DNA of 64,000 nt. It comes from Bacteroides acidifaciens. GTDB taxonomy: Bacteria; Bacteroidota; Bacteroidia; Bacteroidales; Bacteroidaceae. The notes under the pieces are model-generated. The model saw only the letters and a program-made list of their open reading frames with translations. It searched no databases and was not told the DNA's origin. The stretch spans positions 1 to 64,000 of the forward strand of contig NZ_JANJZR010000013.1 in the NCBI RefSeq assembly GCF_024623065.1, given 5' to 3'. Positions 52,533 through 61,162 of the stretch are shown one piece after another; the stretch's first letter is position 1; each line of letters begins with the position of its first letter. The position numbers and the translations under genes were made by a program.

Positions 52533-53474
52533 ATGTCAAAAGTAACCGTAGTAGGCGCAGGTAACGTAGGTGCTACATGTGCAAATGTACTTGCTTTTAA
52601 TGAAGTAGCAGACGAAGTAGTAATGCTGGACGTTAAAGAAGGCGTTTCAGAAGGTAAAGCAATGGATATGATGCAGACAGCTCAATTGCTGGGTTTCGAC
52701 TCTACATTGGTAGGCTGCACTAACGACTATGCTCAAACTGCTAACTCTGACGTTGTTGTGATTACTTCAGGTATTCCTCGTAAACCGGGTATGACTCGTG
52801 AAGAATTGATCGGTGTGAACGCTGGTATCGTTAAGTCGGTAGCAGAAAACCTGTTGAAATATTCTCCTAACGCTATCATCGTTGTTATTTCTAACCCGAT
52901 GGATACAATGACTTATTTGGCATTGAAGGCTCTGGGCTTGCCGAAAAACCGTGTAATCGGTATGGGTGGTGCTTTGGATAGCTCTCGTTTCAAATATTTC
53001 TTGTCTCAAGCTATCGGTTGCAACGCTAACGAAGTAGAAGGTATGGTTATCGGTGGTCACGGTGATACTACGATGATTCCTTTGACTCGTTTCGCTACTT
53101 ACAAAGGTATGCCTGTAGCTAATTTCATCTCTGCAGAGAAATTGGAAGAAGTTGCTGCTGCTACTATGGTAGGTGGTGCTACGCTGACTAAATTGCTGGG
53201 TACTTCTGCATGGTATGCACCGGGTGCAGCAGGAGCATTCGTAGTTGAATCTATCCTTCATGACCAAAAGAAGATGATTCCTTGTTCTGTATTATTGGAA
53301 GGTGAATACGGCGAATCAGATCTTTGCATCGGCGTTCCTGTAATCCTTGGCAAGAACGGTATCGAAAAAATCGTTGAACTGAACCTGAACGAAGACGAAA
53401 AAGCTAAGTTCGCAGCTAGCGCAAAAGCTGTTCACGGAACGAACGCTGCTTTGAAAGAAGTAGGTGCTCTGTAA
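52533..53474 (+). CDS. mdh: malate dehydrogenase
   Basis: 313 residues, LDH-like MDH group. 'VTVVGAGNVGATCANVLA' (NAD site), 'SGIPRKPGMTREELI' (mobile loop Arg), 'VVISNPMDTMTY', 'GMGGALDSSRFKYF', 'VIGGHGDTTMIPL' (catalytic His). Converts malate and oxaloacetate, part of the branched reductive pathway to succinate in Bacteroides. The codon use (many GGT, GCT, CGT) looks like that of a highly expressed gene. Confidence 0.98.
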   Translation: MSKVTVVGAGNVGATCANVLAFNEVADEVVMLDVKEGVSEGKAMDMMQTAQLLGFDSTLVGCTNDYAQTANSDVVVITSGIPRKPGMTREELIGVNAGIVKSVAENLLKYSPNAIIVVISNPMDTMTYLALKALGLPKNRVIGMGGALDSSRFKYFLSQAIGCNANEVEGMVIGGHGDTTMIPLTRFATYKGMPVANFISAEKLEEVAAATMVGGATLTKLLGTSAWYAPGAAGAFVVESILHDQKKMIPCSVLLEGEYGESDLCIGVPVILGKNGIEKIVELNLNEDEKAKFAASAKAVHGTNAALKEVGAL

Positions 53475-53501
53475 TTAATCCCCTTACTTTATATATCAAG
53501 A

Positions 53502-53535
53502 AAGGCTGTTCTTCACAACGAGGAACAGCCTTTTT
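53502..53535 (+). terminator. intrinsic terminator of mdh
   Basis: AGGCTGTTC (53503-53511) pairs with GAACAGCCT (53523-53531), followed by TTTTC. About 30 bases after the stop; it may also serve the convergent VWA gene. Confidence 0.85.
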
Positions 53536-53565
53536 CGTTGCCACCGAATATCCGGTATTCGATTG

Positions 53566-54696
53566 TCAGGACATCTTTATGTTTTGAGAAACCCACATAC
53601 CGATATCCTGTTTGCTAAGAGCAGCCGCCATCAGGTCGGGAAACTTATCCGGAGTGCAGGCGAAAGTAGGTACGCCGATAGAAGCTAAAAATTCCGCATG
53701 GTTCTTGTCATAAGACGGAGCACCATCATCATTCAATGCCGGCAACACAATCAGTTGCACGCCGCTGTCGACAAGAGACGCAAACCTCTTTCGCATCTCT
53801 CGCGGATCGCCCCCTTCATAAAGGTCGGTCACCAATACGAGCACTGTATCTTGCGGGCGGGTCACTATGCCTTGACAATAAGTCAAAGCCCGGGCAATAT
53901 CCGTCCCTCCGCCCAGTTGCACTCCAAAAAGCAAATCGACAGGGTCTTGCAAATCATCCGTAAGGTCGACAACCGCCGTGTCAAACACGACCATTCGGGT
54001 AGAGACAGCCGGAATAGACGCCAATACAGAACCGAAAATGCCGGAGTAAATCACGGATGTCCCCATAGAACCACTCTGGTCCAAACACAGAATGATATCT
54101 TTCATGGCTTTCCTCTTACGGCCGTATCCGATACGTATTTCAGGAATAATCGTCTTATACTCAGGCTGGTAATTTTTCAGGTTCTTCGTAATGGTTGTTT
54201 TCCAGTCTATTTCATTATAGCGGGGATTCCGGCGACGGGCGGAGCGATTCAACGCACCGGTCACCGCCTGTTGGGTAGGTGCCGACAGTTTGCGGAGCAA
54301 TTCATCAACCACCCGACGGACTACCTGACGCGCCATCTCTTTATTCTTCTCCGGAATCACCTGACTTAAAGACATCAAGGTAGCCACCAGATGCACATCG
54401 GGAACCACCGTTTCCAACATCTCCTTTTCTGTAAGCAACGTAGTCAGATTCAACCGTTTGATGGCATCCCGCTGAATCACCTGCACCACTGTCTGTGGGA
54501 AAAACTCACGAATCTCCCCCAGCCATCGGCTGACTTTGGGAGCCGAGGAGCCCAGCCCTCCCCTCCTGTCGCTATCATATACGGCTTCCAAGGATTGGTC
54601 GATCCGCCGTTCTTCCACGCTCAACGATACGCCTGTGCCATCGGCCTCATCACCCCCCAATATCAAACGCCATCTTTTCAGTAATTCTTCTTCCAT
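53566..54696 (-). CDS. VWA-domain protein of the SWIM/MoxR cassette
   Basis: 376 residues from MEEELLKRW; an ATG 24 bases upstream would overlap the DUF5682 gene by 14 bases and is also possible. The N-terminal ~190 residues are helical and not assigned. The C-terminal half is a von Willebrand A domain with a full MIDAS metal site: DQSGSMG (DxSxS), 'GGGTDIARAL' (Thr) and 'VTDLYEGG' (Asp). VWA proteins next to MoxR ATPases usually act as adaptors that bind a target through Mg2+ and bring it to the ATPase. Last gene of the five-gene cassette. Confidence 0.88.
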   Translation of the reverse strand: MEEELLKRWRLILGGDEADGTGVSLSVEERRIDQSLEAVYDSDRRGGLGSSAPKVSRWLGEIREFFPQTVVQVIQRDAIKRLNLTTLLTEKEMLETVVPDVHLVATLMSLSQVIPEKNKEMARQVVRRVVDELLRKLSAPTQQAVTGALNRSARRRNPRYNEIDWKTTITKNLKNYQPEYKTIIPEIRIGYGRKRKAMKDIILCLDQSGSMGTSVIYSGIFGSVLASIPAVSTRMVVFDTAVVDLTDDLQDPVDLLFGVQLGGGTDIARALTYCQGIVTRPQDTVLVLVTDLYEGGDPREMRKRFASLVDSGVQLIVLPALNDDGAPSYDKNHAEFLASIGVPTFACTPDKFPDLMAAALSKQDIGMWVSQNIKMS

Positions 54697-54706
54697 TTCT
54701 TTTCTT

Positions 54707-57028
54707 TTACTTTGTTTCAAGTCCCAACAACTGACGAATCACCGGAATTACTCTTGCCGCCTCTTCCCGGTCGAGATTCAAATCCTCTGTTCCGGCAAGG
54801 GGACGGGCGGTGGCAGTTCCGGCATGACGTGCCTTTTCTCCCAGTTTACGGCGCTCGGCCGAAGTAAATTCACTGAAAGTACGCCGCAGAATCGGCAACA
54901 ACTCCATAAACGTCTCTTGCTCCTGCGCACACACCCAAGTATTTACCAGATTCCAAAGACGATCGTCCAATAGTAACACCGAACCCGAAGAGCGCAGGAA
55001 TCCTTCAAACCAATAAGCCATGTCTGCCGGAGAATTACCAACCGACGAATAGTAACTTAACGTATCCTGCATTTCTTCCATCGTTATCTCGCCTTTATCA
55101 TTCAGCAAACGAGTGGCGTAACCGGACAATAACGGATGGACATTGGCCGATAAGCGTATTTGACAGATAAAATTACGCCACATCCGGTTCAGTTCTTCCC
55201 GATTCAGAATAGAAAGGGCATAGTCTGTGGCAACTAATTTGTCGAGCAGACCGCTTGCCGCTTCTTCATCAATATTGATACATACCAGCACACCGCCTGC
55301 AAGAATACGCGCAACCATCGCCTCAAGCATACTGCCTACCTTCGAGAAGTCGAGGTTGCGGACATTTCCGTAACGGACGATATTCACCAGTCCGGGAATC
55401 GCTTCCATCATTTCAAGAATATCGGTCGAGGCTGCCGAAAGTGCATCCAGCCGCACGGTCATAGTCTCCACCAATGCGGGAAGATCTGCCGGAAGCACCC
55501 CGTTCAATAATGCGGTCAACTCAGGAATATGACAAATCTCCTCCATGGTTGCCTGCAAATACTTTTGGGTAGCTTCCATCACCGTATTCCCCCATATCGC
55601 CCGCTCAATGATATCGATAATCTGTTCCGGTTTATGATATAAGGTCCATTGTTCTTTAAAAGTACCTTTACCGTCTATTTCTCCGTGAATCGCCCAGTCA
55701 ATTCCCAACAATTGCAGACGATGAAAAAAGATACTCCGTTCGAGGTCATTGGGTTTGCGGAGGTCCAGTATCAGCTCTTTTATTTCGGCAGTGAACGGAA
55801 CACGCAGACTTTTCTGTGTCTTCTCCACATCTACCAGCAACGGCACCTTGGGCACATTATCGGGAACGCTTCCCAAACGATTGCTGATAATGAGCTCTTC
55901 ACGAATGATTTGCAACAAGATATCATCTCCAAACCCCATCACTGTAGTCACAGCCTCGTTATATTCGTTCAGTGAAGGATAGGGCAGATTTCGGAGTGCG
56001 GCCGTAGCTTGTGCCAGTCGGACAGTCTCAATGACGTGAGCCACCGAAATATCCATATTCTTCTGCCGCAACAAGGAGGCTATCCGGCTTATCCAAAGCG
56101 TACCGTCATCTTCCGGATGATGCCAAAGATAGTGATACCATCCCGGAGATTCGATTCCCGCGCCATAACCGCTACGCAGAGCCAACCGATTATATGTCCA
56201 CGGAATCCATGTACATTCTATTTTTACTTTCGGCAAGCCTTTCAGCAATGCGTTATCCTCTTTCACTTTAGGCATATCCTCCAGTGCGGGCACATGCCAA
56301 GCACCGCAAACAACGGCAATGCGCTCAAAGTTTTCTTTCTGTGCCGCCCGTATCATTTTACGCATCCAGGCTTCACGAAGCAAATCACGGGCGGAAGTCT
56401 GTCCGGACAGTTCTTCCCGAAGAGCAGTGACCGCTTCCTTCACCGCCTGAAATATATCTTCAGATTCCTTTCGGTGTTCAATCATCATTTCCCACCAGGA
56501 TTCTCCATCGGTACATCCGGCGGCACGAGCCAGCCAATCAAACGGATCGCCGATTGATTCTTCTTTCTTTTCTTCTGCCGCTGTGACTGTTTCTTCCGCC
56601 ACTTCCATTTCTGCAGCTTCCATTTCGATCGTTTCCTTTTCGGTCGGGTCTGTTTGTTCGTCAACGGATTCCGTCAATTCTTCCGAAGCCTTCAGTTCTT
56701 CCTGTTTACGGAGAGCCATCGAATAAACCAAAGGCAAATCGAAGAAACGAAGAGGAACCCCATTCTGTACGGCATATCGCATCGCCTGCCATTCCGGAGA
56801 GAACTCAGCAAACGGATAGAATACTGCCCGTTGCGGTTCGTCGGGCTGATAAGCCAACAACGCAACGGGAGGAACCATCTGCGGATTTCCCACACAAGCA
56901 AGCAATGCCTCTGCTTCTGCCGGACCTTCTACCAGAATCAAATCCGGTTGCAGTTCTTGCAGGTAATTCAGCACATTGCGGCATGAGCCGGGACCATGAT
57001 GCCTGATACCTAATAAATGAATCGCCAT
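54707..57028 (-). CDS. DUF5682-family protein, TraB/Tiki-like N-terminus
   Basis: 773 residues, no signal peptide. The N-terminal ~270 residues have 'HLLGIRHHGPGSCRNVLNYL' (G7xxH10), 'LILVEGP' (Glu34) and 'VVCGAWHVPAL' (G242xxH245), the pattern of two GxxH motifs and a Glu known from the TraB/PrgY/Tiki/EreA group of hydrolases. Between them is a long acidic insert (about 110-165, rich in Glu and Thr). The remaining ~480 residues are mostly helical. I recognise the family as DUF5682, which is known from clusters with MoxR and VWA genes; enzymatic activity is inference. It may be the effector of the cassette. Confidence 0.8.
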   Translation of the reverse strand: MAIHLLGIRHHGPGSCRNVLNYLQELQPDLILVEGPAEAEALLACVGNPQMVPPVALLAYQPDEPQRAVFYPFAEFSPEWQAMRYAVQNGVPLRFFDLPLVYSMALRKQEELKASEELTESVDEQTDPTEKETIEMEAAEMEVAEETVTAAEEKKEESIGDPFDWLARAAGCTDGESWWEMMIEHRKESEDIFQAVKEAVTALREELSGQTSARDLLREAWMRKMIRAAQKENFERIAVVCGAWHVPALEDMPKVKEDNALLKGLPKVKIECTWIPWTYNRLALRSGYGAGIESPGWYHYLWHHPEDDGTLWISRIASLLRQKNMDISVAHVIETVRLAQATAALRNLPYPSLNEYNEAVTTVMGFGDDILLQIIREELIISNRLGSVPDNVPKVPLLVDVEKTQKSLRVPFTAEIKELILDLRKPNDLERSIFFHRLQLLGIDWAIHGEIDGKGTFKEQWTLYHKPEQIIDIIERAIWGNTVMEATQKYLQATMEEICHIPELTALLNGVLPADLPALVETMTVRLDALSAASTDILEMMEAIPGLVNIVRYGNVRNLDFSKVGSMLEAMVARILAGGVLVCINIDEEAASGLLDKLVATDYALSILNREELNRMWRNFICQIRLSANVHPLLSGYATRLLNDKGEITMEEMQDTLSYYSSVGNSPADMAYWFEGFLRSSGSVLLLDDRLWNLVNTWVCAQEQETFMELLPILRRTFSEFTSAERRKLGEKARHAGTATARPLAGTEDLNLDREEAARVIPVIRQLLGLETK

Positions 57029-57040
57029 TTTCTCTTCTTT

Positions 57041-58120
57041 TTAGATCATATCCCTTGAAGCACGATAGATGTCTTTCCAACCCTCCCGGTTCTTCACGAC
57101 TGTTTCCATGTATTCCTGCCAAACGACTTTATCTTGTACCGGGTCTTTTACCACTGCTCCCAAGATACCGGATACCAAATCTTCCGCATGGATTTCTCCA
57201 TCGCCGAAATAACCGGCCATTGCCAAGCCGTTATTCACAACCGAGATGGCTTCAGCCGTGCTAAGTGTACCACTCGGTGTTTTCAGTTTGGTCTTGCCAT
57301 CGACAGTCGCCCCCTGCCGCAGTTCACGGAAAATGGTGATCACCCGCCGAATTTCCGACAACGCCGGCTTCTCTGCCGGAAGCTGCATCACCTTCTCAAA
57401 GCTTTCCACCCGACGACGGACAATATCAATCTCCTCGTCAATAGAGTCAGGCAAAGGCAAAATGACCGTATTGAAACGTCGCTTCAAAGCACTCGAAAGT
57501 TCATTCACCCCCTTATCGCGATTGTTGGCGGTGGCAATGATATTGAAGCCGCGGACAGCCTGTATCTCTTTATTCAACTCAGGAACGGGGAGCGTCTTTT
57601 CTGAGAGAATCGTAATCAAAGTATCCTGTACATCCGAACCGATTCGGGTCAGCTCTTCAATACGCCCGATCTTTCCTTCCTGCATCGCTTTCATGACAGG
57701 AGTCTGTATCAAAGCACCCTCACTTGGTCCTTCCGCCAGCAAACGTGCATAGTTCCATCCATAACGGATGGCCTCTTCACCTGTTCCGGCTGTACCCTGC
57801 ACTATCAACGTCGAATTGCCCGAGATGGCAGCCGCAATATGCTCACTCACCCAGCTTTTTGCCGTTCCGGGTAAGCCGTAAAGCAACAACGCGCGGTCGG
57901 TTGCCAAAGTGGCGACCGCTATTTCCATCAGACGACGGTGGCCGATATATTTCGGAGAGACTTCGAAACCATTCTTCAACTTGCCACCCATCAGATAAGT
58001 GACCACAGACTGCGGAGACATTTCCCAGTTCTTCGGAATGGCATAAATCTCGTTCTTTTTCAACTCATGAAGTTCTTCTGCAAATTGCTGTTCGGCATGT
58101 TCTCTCAATAAAGCGCTCAT
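57041..58120 (-). CDS. MoxR-family AAA+ ATPase
   Basis: 359 residues. Walker A 'LLYGLPGTAKSWVSEHIAAA', typical of MoxR proteins (GxxGxAKS). The Walker B position reads 'GRIEELTR', Glu-Glu where most AAA+ proteins have Asp-Glu. Sensor I 'FNIIATANNRDKG' and the Arg pair in 'LSSALKRRFNTVILPLP' are present. The C-terminal lid domain follows. MoxR ATPases remodel proteins with VWA partners; here the partner is two genes downstream. Gap to the DUF5682 gene 12 bases, to the DUF5691 gene 22 bases. Confidence 0.93.
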   Translation of the reverse strand: MSALLREHAEQQFAEELHELKKNEIYAIPKNWEMSPQSVVTYLMGGKLKNGFEVSPKYIGHRRLMEIAVATLATDRALLLYGLPGTAKSWVSEHIAAAISGNSTLIVQGTAGTGEEAIRYGWNYARLLAEGPSEGALIQTPVMKAMQEGKIGRIEELTRIGSDVQDTLITILSEKTLPVPELNKEIQAVRGFNIIATANNRDKGVNELSSALKRRFNTVILPLPDSIDEEIDIVRRRVESFEKVMQLPAEKPALSEIRRVITIFRELRQGATVDGKTKLKTPSGTLSTAEAISVVNNGLAMAGYFGDGEIHAEDLVSGILGAVVKDPVQDKVVWQEYMETVVKNREGWKDIYRASRDMI

Positions 58121-58142
58121 ATCTTTCAGTTTTTATTGTTCG

Positions 58143-59612
58143 TTATTTAATTAAGGTATCTATTTTCTGTTTTACATCCATGTACTCCAGTACCAACCGA
58201 CAAAAGTAAAAAGTCGTATTGTTCTCCTGCTTTGTCACCGAAGCGGCAATCCGCTCCAACGTACCTCTCATTTCCGCAGGGAAATACACAGCCAATTGTT
58301 CCGCCGTTTCTTTAGGAAGATAGTAGTTATTTCGCAGAAGGCGTTGCAAGACATAGGATGAAAATTTCATTCCCCATTCCCCGCCGTCTTCATTAAACCA
58401 ACTATCCGGAATCAGTCCGCCTTTGATTGTCTGAAATGCTATTTCTTCACGCTGAGAAGGAGAAAGCAACCCCGCTAACGCAAGGCTCATATCTTCTTCC
58501 GCATTTTCTTTCAATGTGTAATAAGCCCATACGGAATCTCCGAAATTCAGAATCGGACTTGAAAGATCAAACAATTTCTGAAAAGGAGGTTTCTTCGCCA
58601 ATTTACCCGCTGCCTTTTCCGGTGTACAGTCGTAGAACTCACTCCAAAAACTTAGTGGCACCCGTTCTGCCAATTGCCTCAACAAGAAGCGATCATCTTT
58701 TTCGTCTTTATTGGCACTGACCTCTTCAAATCCTAATTTCTTCATTTCCGGCGTATATTCAATCTTATCGTACGACCACCCTGAAAGAAAATTAAAATGC
58801 AATTTCCCACGCAACAACTCCTGATAGGTTTTCACCAGTTCCGAATCCGGCAAGCTGCACAACAATCGGCGGGCAGTCTCTTTGACACTGCCACTTCTGT
58901 CCTTCAAAAGAAGTTCCTGCAAGAAAGCCTCGTCCGCTTTGGTCAATCCTATACGCAGACACCGAATCAACTCCTCGCGATGAGCGGCTGATTCATTCTT
59001 CAACTCTGTCTGCAATAAAGCCAGTCCTTGTTCGGGCTGTTCCTGCCGCAAACGACACAACATCCGTTTCCGTTCTTCGTGGGAAGCCGTCTCCCAACTT
59101 TCATTTCCCGGTTCTCCCCATGCGGGAAGTCCCATTTCCGAAAGCAGCCAACGCCCTCTACGCCCCGACAATTCCGACAACCAACGTTGCTCTTCGTGCC
59201 GCTTAGGATTGTTTCGGTCAAAAGCCCTTTGCAATAAAGCTGGCAGATAAACTGGCGGCAACAACTTATCGAAAGCTATCGCTTTACGATATGCATATAA
59301 TAAGAGATATGAGTTCCGGTTACTATGCAGGGAAGTCAACAGTTCTCCCACTTCGCGGGAGAAGCAGGCTTTACTCTCTTCGGGAGCTTCCGATACGGAC
59401 ACGGGGTCTTTCAACAAGTATGCCTTCAATCCGGCACGTCTGAAAGCGAAACCTAAAGCCGACAGTTGATAAAAAGCTGTCTCCGCATCTTCCGCTTTCT
59501 CTTGAATGTCACGCAAGCTGTCTTGCAATTCTTCGGGCAAATCCGTTGCTATCAGTTCACGAGTAGCAGTCCCTAATAATGCTATATTAATCAGTTGGTC
59601 AGTTACGTTCAT
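58143..59612 (-). CDS. DUF5691-family protein of the cassette
   Basis: 489 residues, no signal peptide, no catalytic motif that I can name. Mostly helical, with Leu-rich helices in pairs ('LTSLHSNRNSYLLLYAYRKA', 'RRLLCSLPDSELVKTYQELL'), reminiscent of HEAT-like scaffold proteins. It overlaps the SWIM gene by 14 bases. I place it as DUF5691 mainly because of the gene neighbourhood SWIM - DUF5691 - MoxR, so the family name is less certain than for the others. Confidence 0.72.
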   Translation of the reverse strand: MNVTDQLINIALLGTATRELIATDLPEELQDSLRDIQEKAEDAETAFYQLSALGFAFRRAGLKAYLLKDPVSVSEAPEESKACFSREVGELLTSLHSNRNSYLLLYAYRKAIAFDKLLPPVYLPALLQRAFDRNNPKRHEEQRWLSELSGRRGRWLLSEMGLPAWGEPGNESWETASHEERKRMLCRLRQEQPEQGLALLQTELKNESAAHREELIRCLRIGLTKADEAFLQELLLKDRSGSVKETARRLLCSLPDSELVKTYQELLRGKLHFNFLSGWSYDKIEYTPEMKKLGFEEVSANKDEKDDRFLLRQLAERVPLSFWSEFYDCTPEKAAGKLAKKPPFQKLFDLSSPILNFGDSVWAYYTLKENAEEDMSLALAGLLSPSQREEIAFQTIKGGLIPDSWFNEDGGEWGMKFSSYVLQRLLRNNYYLPKETAEQLAVYFPAEMRGTLERIAASVTKQENNTTFYFCRLVLEYMDVKQKIDTLIK

Positions 59613-60930
59613 CTTTCCAAAAATAATATTCAGATTGATACCAAATAGTTTTCAATTCCCAAAAAGTAACATCCGCCAGCAGGAAAGCAGCAAAAGGCTT
59701 TCCACCGGTAGTAGCAAGAATATCAATACGAATGTTTTCGTCCACATGTACCGGCATGACACGTCCTTCGGCATCTTGCAGGTATTGTGCATTGCCGGCT
59801 GTCATCAATCTGACATTATCTACCAATAAAGGGACTTCCTCCACAAAAGGATTGGTCCGGACGATCGTTCTATAATATTGTGTGGCAGTTTCCAAGTCGG
59901 GACAACAAGAAGGCTGGAATTTTTCGTCCGACCGTTGCAGTTCTTTGGGCAATGCACGTAAAGCGGCAACTCCTTTGTAAAAGTACAATGGGCCCTGATA
60001 CGTACCACCGGACAGAATCGTAAACTCCGGCAGCGTTCCCGGAACCATAAAATAAACATACACCGCCATCCGGCGACTCGCCTTTCCATACAACCAGAAA
60101 ACATCGGTTCGCAAATCGTTCACCTTATTACTTCTTGTATGCAGTACCATCCACTGATCTTCGACAGGTTCTCCCGCCATCACCTCTTCCTTTGATTGCG
60201 GATATCCTATTTGAGTACGAATTTCGAATTGCCAGTCAGCCGGAAGATTATCCAAATGTTTATAGCTTTCCGCAAGCAGATATATTTTACTCAGTTTGTC
60301 TGTCAGTTTGAATTTCCAGTCCTCCGAATAGTAATTCAACTCCTGAAGTCCCCTCAGCCTGCCTGCCAGCCCTGACGCCTGTGCGTCAACCATTCTCCGC
60401 GAGATAGCTTCAAACAAGGTGCAGGCTCTCTCCGGAACGTTGAGTAACCCGTTGCGCAACAAGTCTTTCATCCATATCTGAAGGTCTTCAATCCCTCCCA
60501 ACACTTTTTGATGACGCACAGCCTGTCTCTTGGCCTGCGCCGCCTCATCTATCGGAGCTGCCGTCTTTTTTTCTTTCCGCTCTTTCTTTTCTTCCTTCTC
60601 TTTACGTTTGGAAAGCCATGTTTCCACCCAATCCGGTTCCTCTGCCTGCTTGAAAGATTCGGAATAAGACGCATACATATATAAAAGTCCCAAAGCATGT
60701 TTACATGGAAACTTACGGCTGGGGCAAGAACATCTAAATGCAATATCCTTTATATCAACAACTGTTTGATAAGGTGTTTGTCCACTTCCTTGACAATGCC
60801 CCCAGATGGCACGGTCACTATACTCCAAAAGCAACCATTTGGCTCGGCTCGCTAAACCTTTTCCTGCCTTCACTGAAGCCGCATCCGGCGCCAATTGGGC
60901 AATTTGTTCTTCTGTCAGATTTAATAACAT
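59599..60930 (-). CDS. SWIM zinc-finger protein of the cassette
   Basis: 443 residues. The SWIM motif CxCx6CxH is complete at Cys67, Cys69, Cys76 and His78 (FRCSCPSRKFPCKHALGLL). A highly charged linker (about 105-125, Glu/Lys) follows and then a mixed alpha/beta part of ~300 residues without recognised domain. SWIM fingers bind DNA or proteins and occur in bacterial SNF2 ATPases and conflict systems. First gene of the operon; its promoter region is shared with the divergent efflux operon. Confidence 0.88.
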   Translation of the reverse strand: MLLNLTEEQIAQLAPDAASVKAGKGLASRAKWLLLEYSDRAIWGHCQGSGQTPYQTVVDIKDIAFRCSCPSRKFPCKHALGLLYMYASYSESFKQAEEPDWVETWLSKRKEKEEKKERKEKKTAAPIDEAAQAKRQAVRHQKVLGGIEDLQIWMKDLLRNGLLNVPERACTLFEAISRRMVDAQASGLAGRLRGLQELNYYSEDWKFKLTDKLSKIYLLAESYKHLDNLPADWQFEIRTQIGYPQSKEEVMAGEPVEDQWMVLHTRSNKVNDLRTDVFWLYGKASRRMAVYVYFMVPGTLPEFTILSGGTYQGPLYFYKGVAALRALPKELQRSDEKFQPSCCPDLETATQYYRTIVRTNPFVEEVPLLVDNVRLMTAGNAQYLQDAEGRVMPVHVDENIRIDILATTGGKPFAAFLLADVTFWELKTIWYQSEYYFWKDERN

Positions 60931-61008
60931 TACGGTATGTTTATCATATTTCCGAATGCAAGTATAACATATTTTTCAAACAGAAGCATTAAAAAAAAGC
61001 TAATTCTT

Positions 61009-61038
61009 TTTGCATTTTCAAAGAAAGCACTACTTTTG
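61009..61038 (+). promoter_or_regulatory. promoter of the TolC efflux operon
   Basis: -33 TTTG (61009-61012) and -7 TACTTTTG (61031-61038), 18 bases apart, the same spacing as the aromatic operon promoter. The transcript would begin near 61044, about 120 bases before the first gene. Confidence 0.65.
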
Positions 61039-61058
61039 CATCGTTGTTTATGCAATTA

Positions 61059-61074
61059 TTGTTTAAGTAAACAA
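61059..61074 (+). promoter_or_regulatory. palindromic operator candidate downstream of the efflux promoter
   Basis: TTGTTTA-AG-TAAACAA is a perfect palindrome; an extra TTGTTTA half-site lies 15 bases upstream (61044-61050). Position just after the transcription start suits a TetR-type repressor. No regulator gene is in the window. Confidence 0.5.
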
Positions 61075-61162
61075 GTTCAAAAAAAGACTCCTTCAATAAA
61101 CAATTTACATAAGAAGCGGGTTATTAAAAAAGAAGTATCACCTTATTAATATGCAAGATGCG

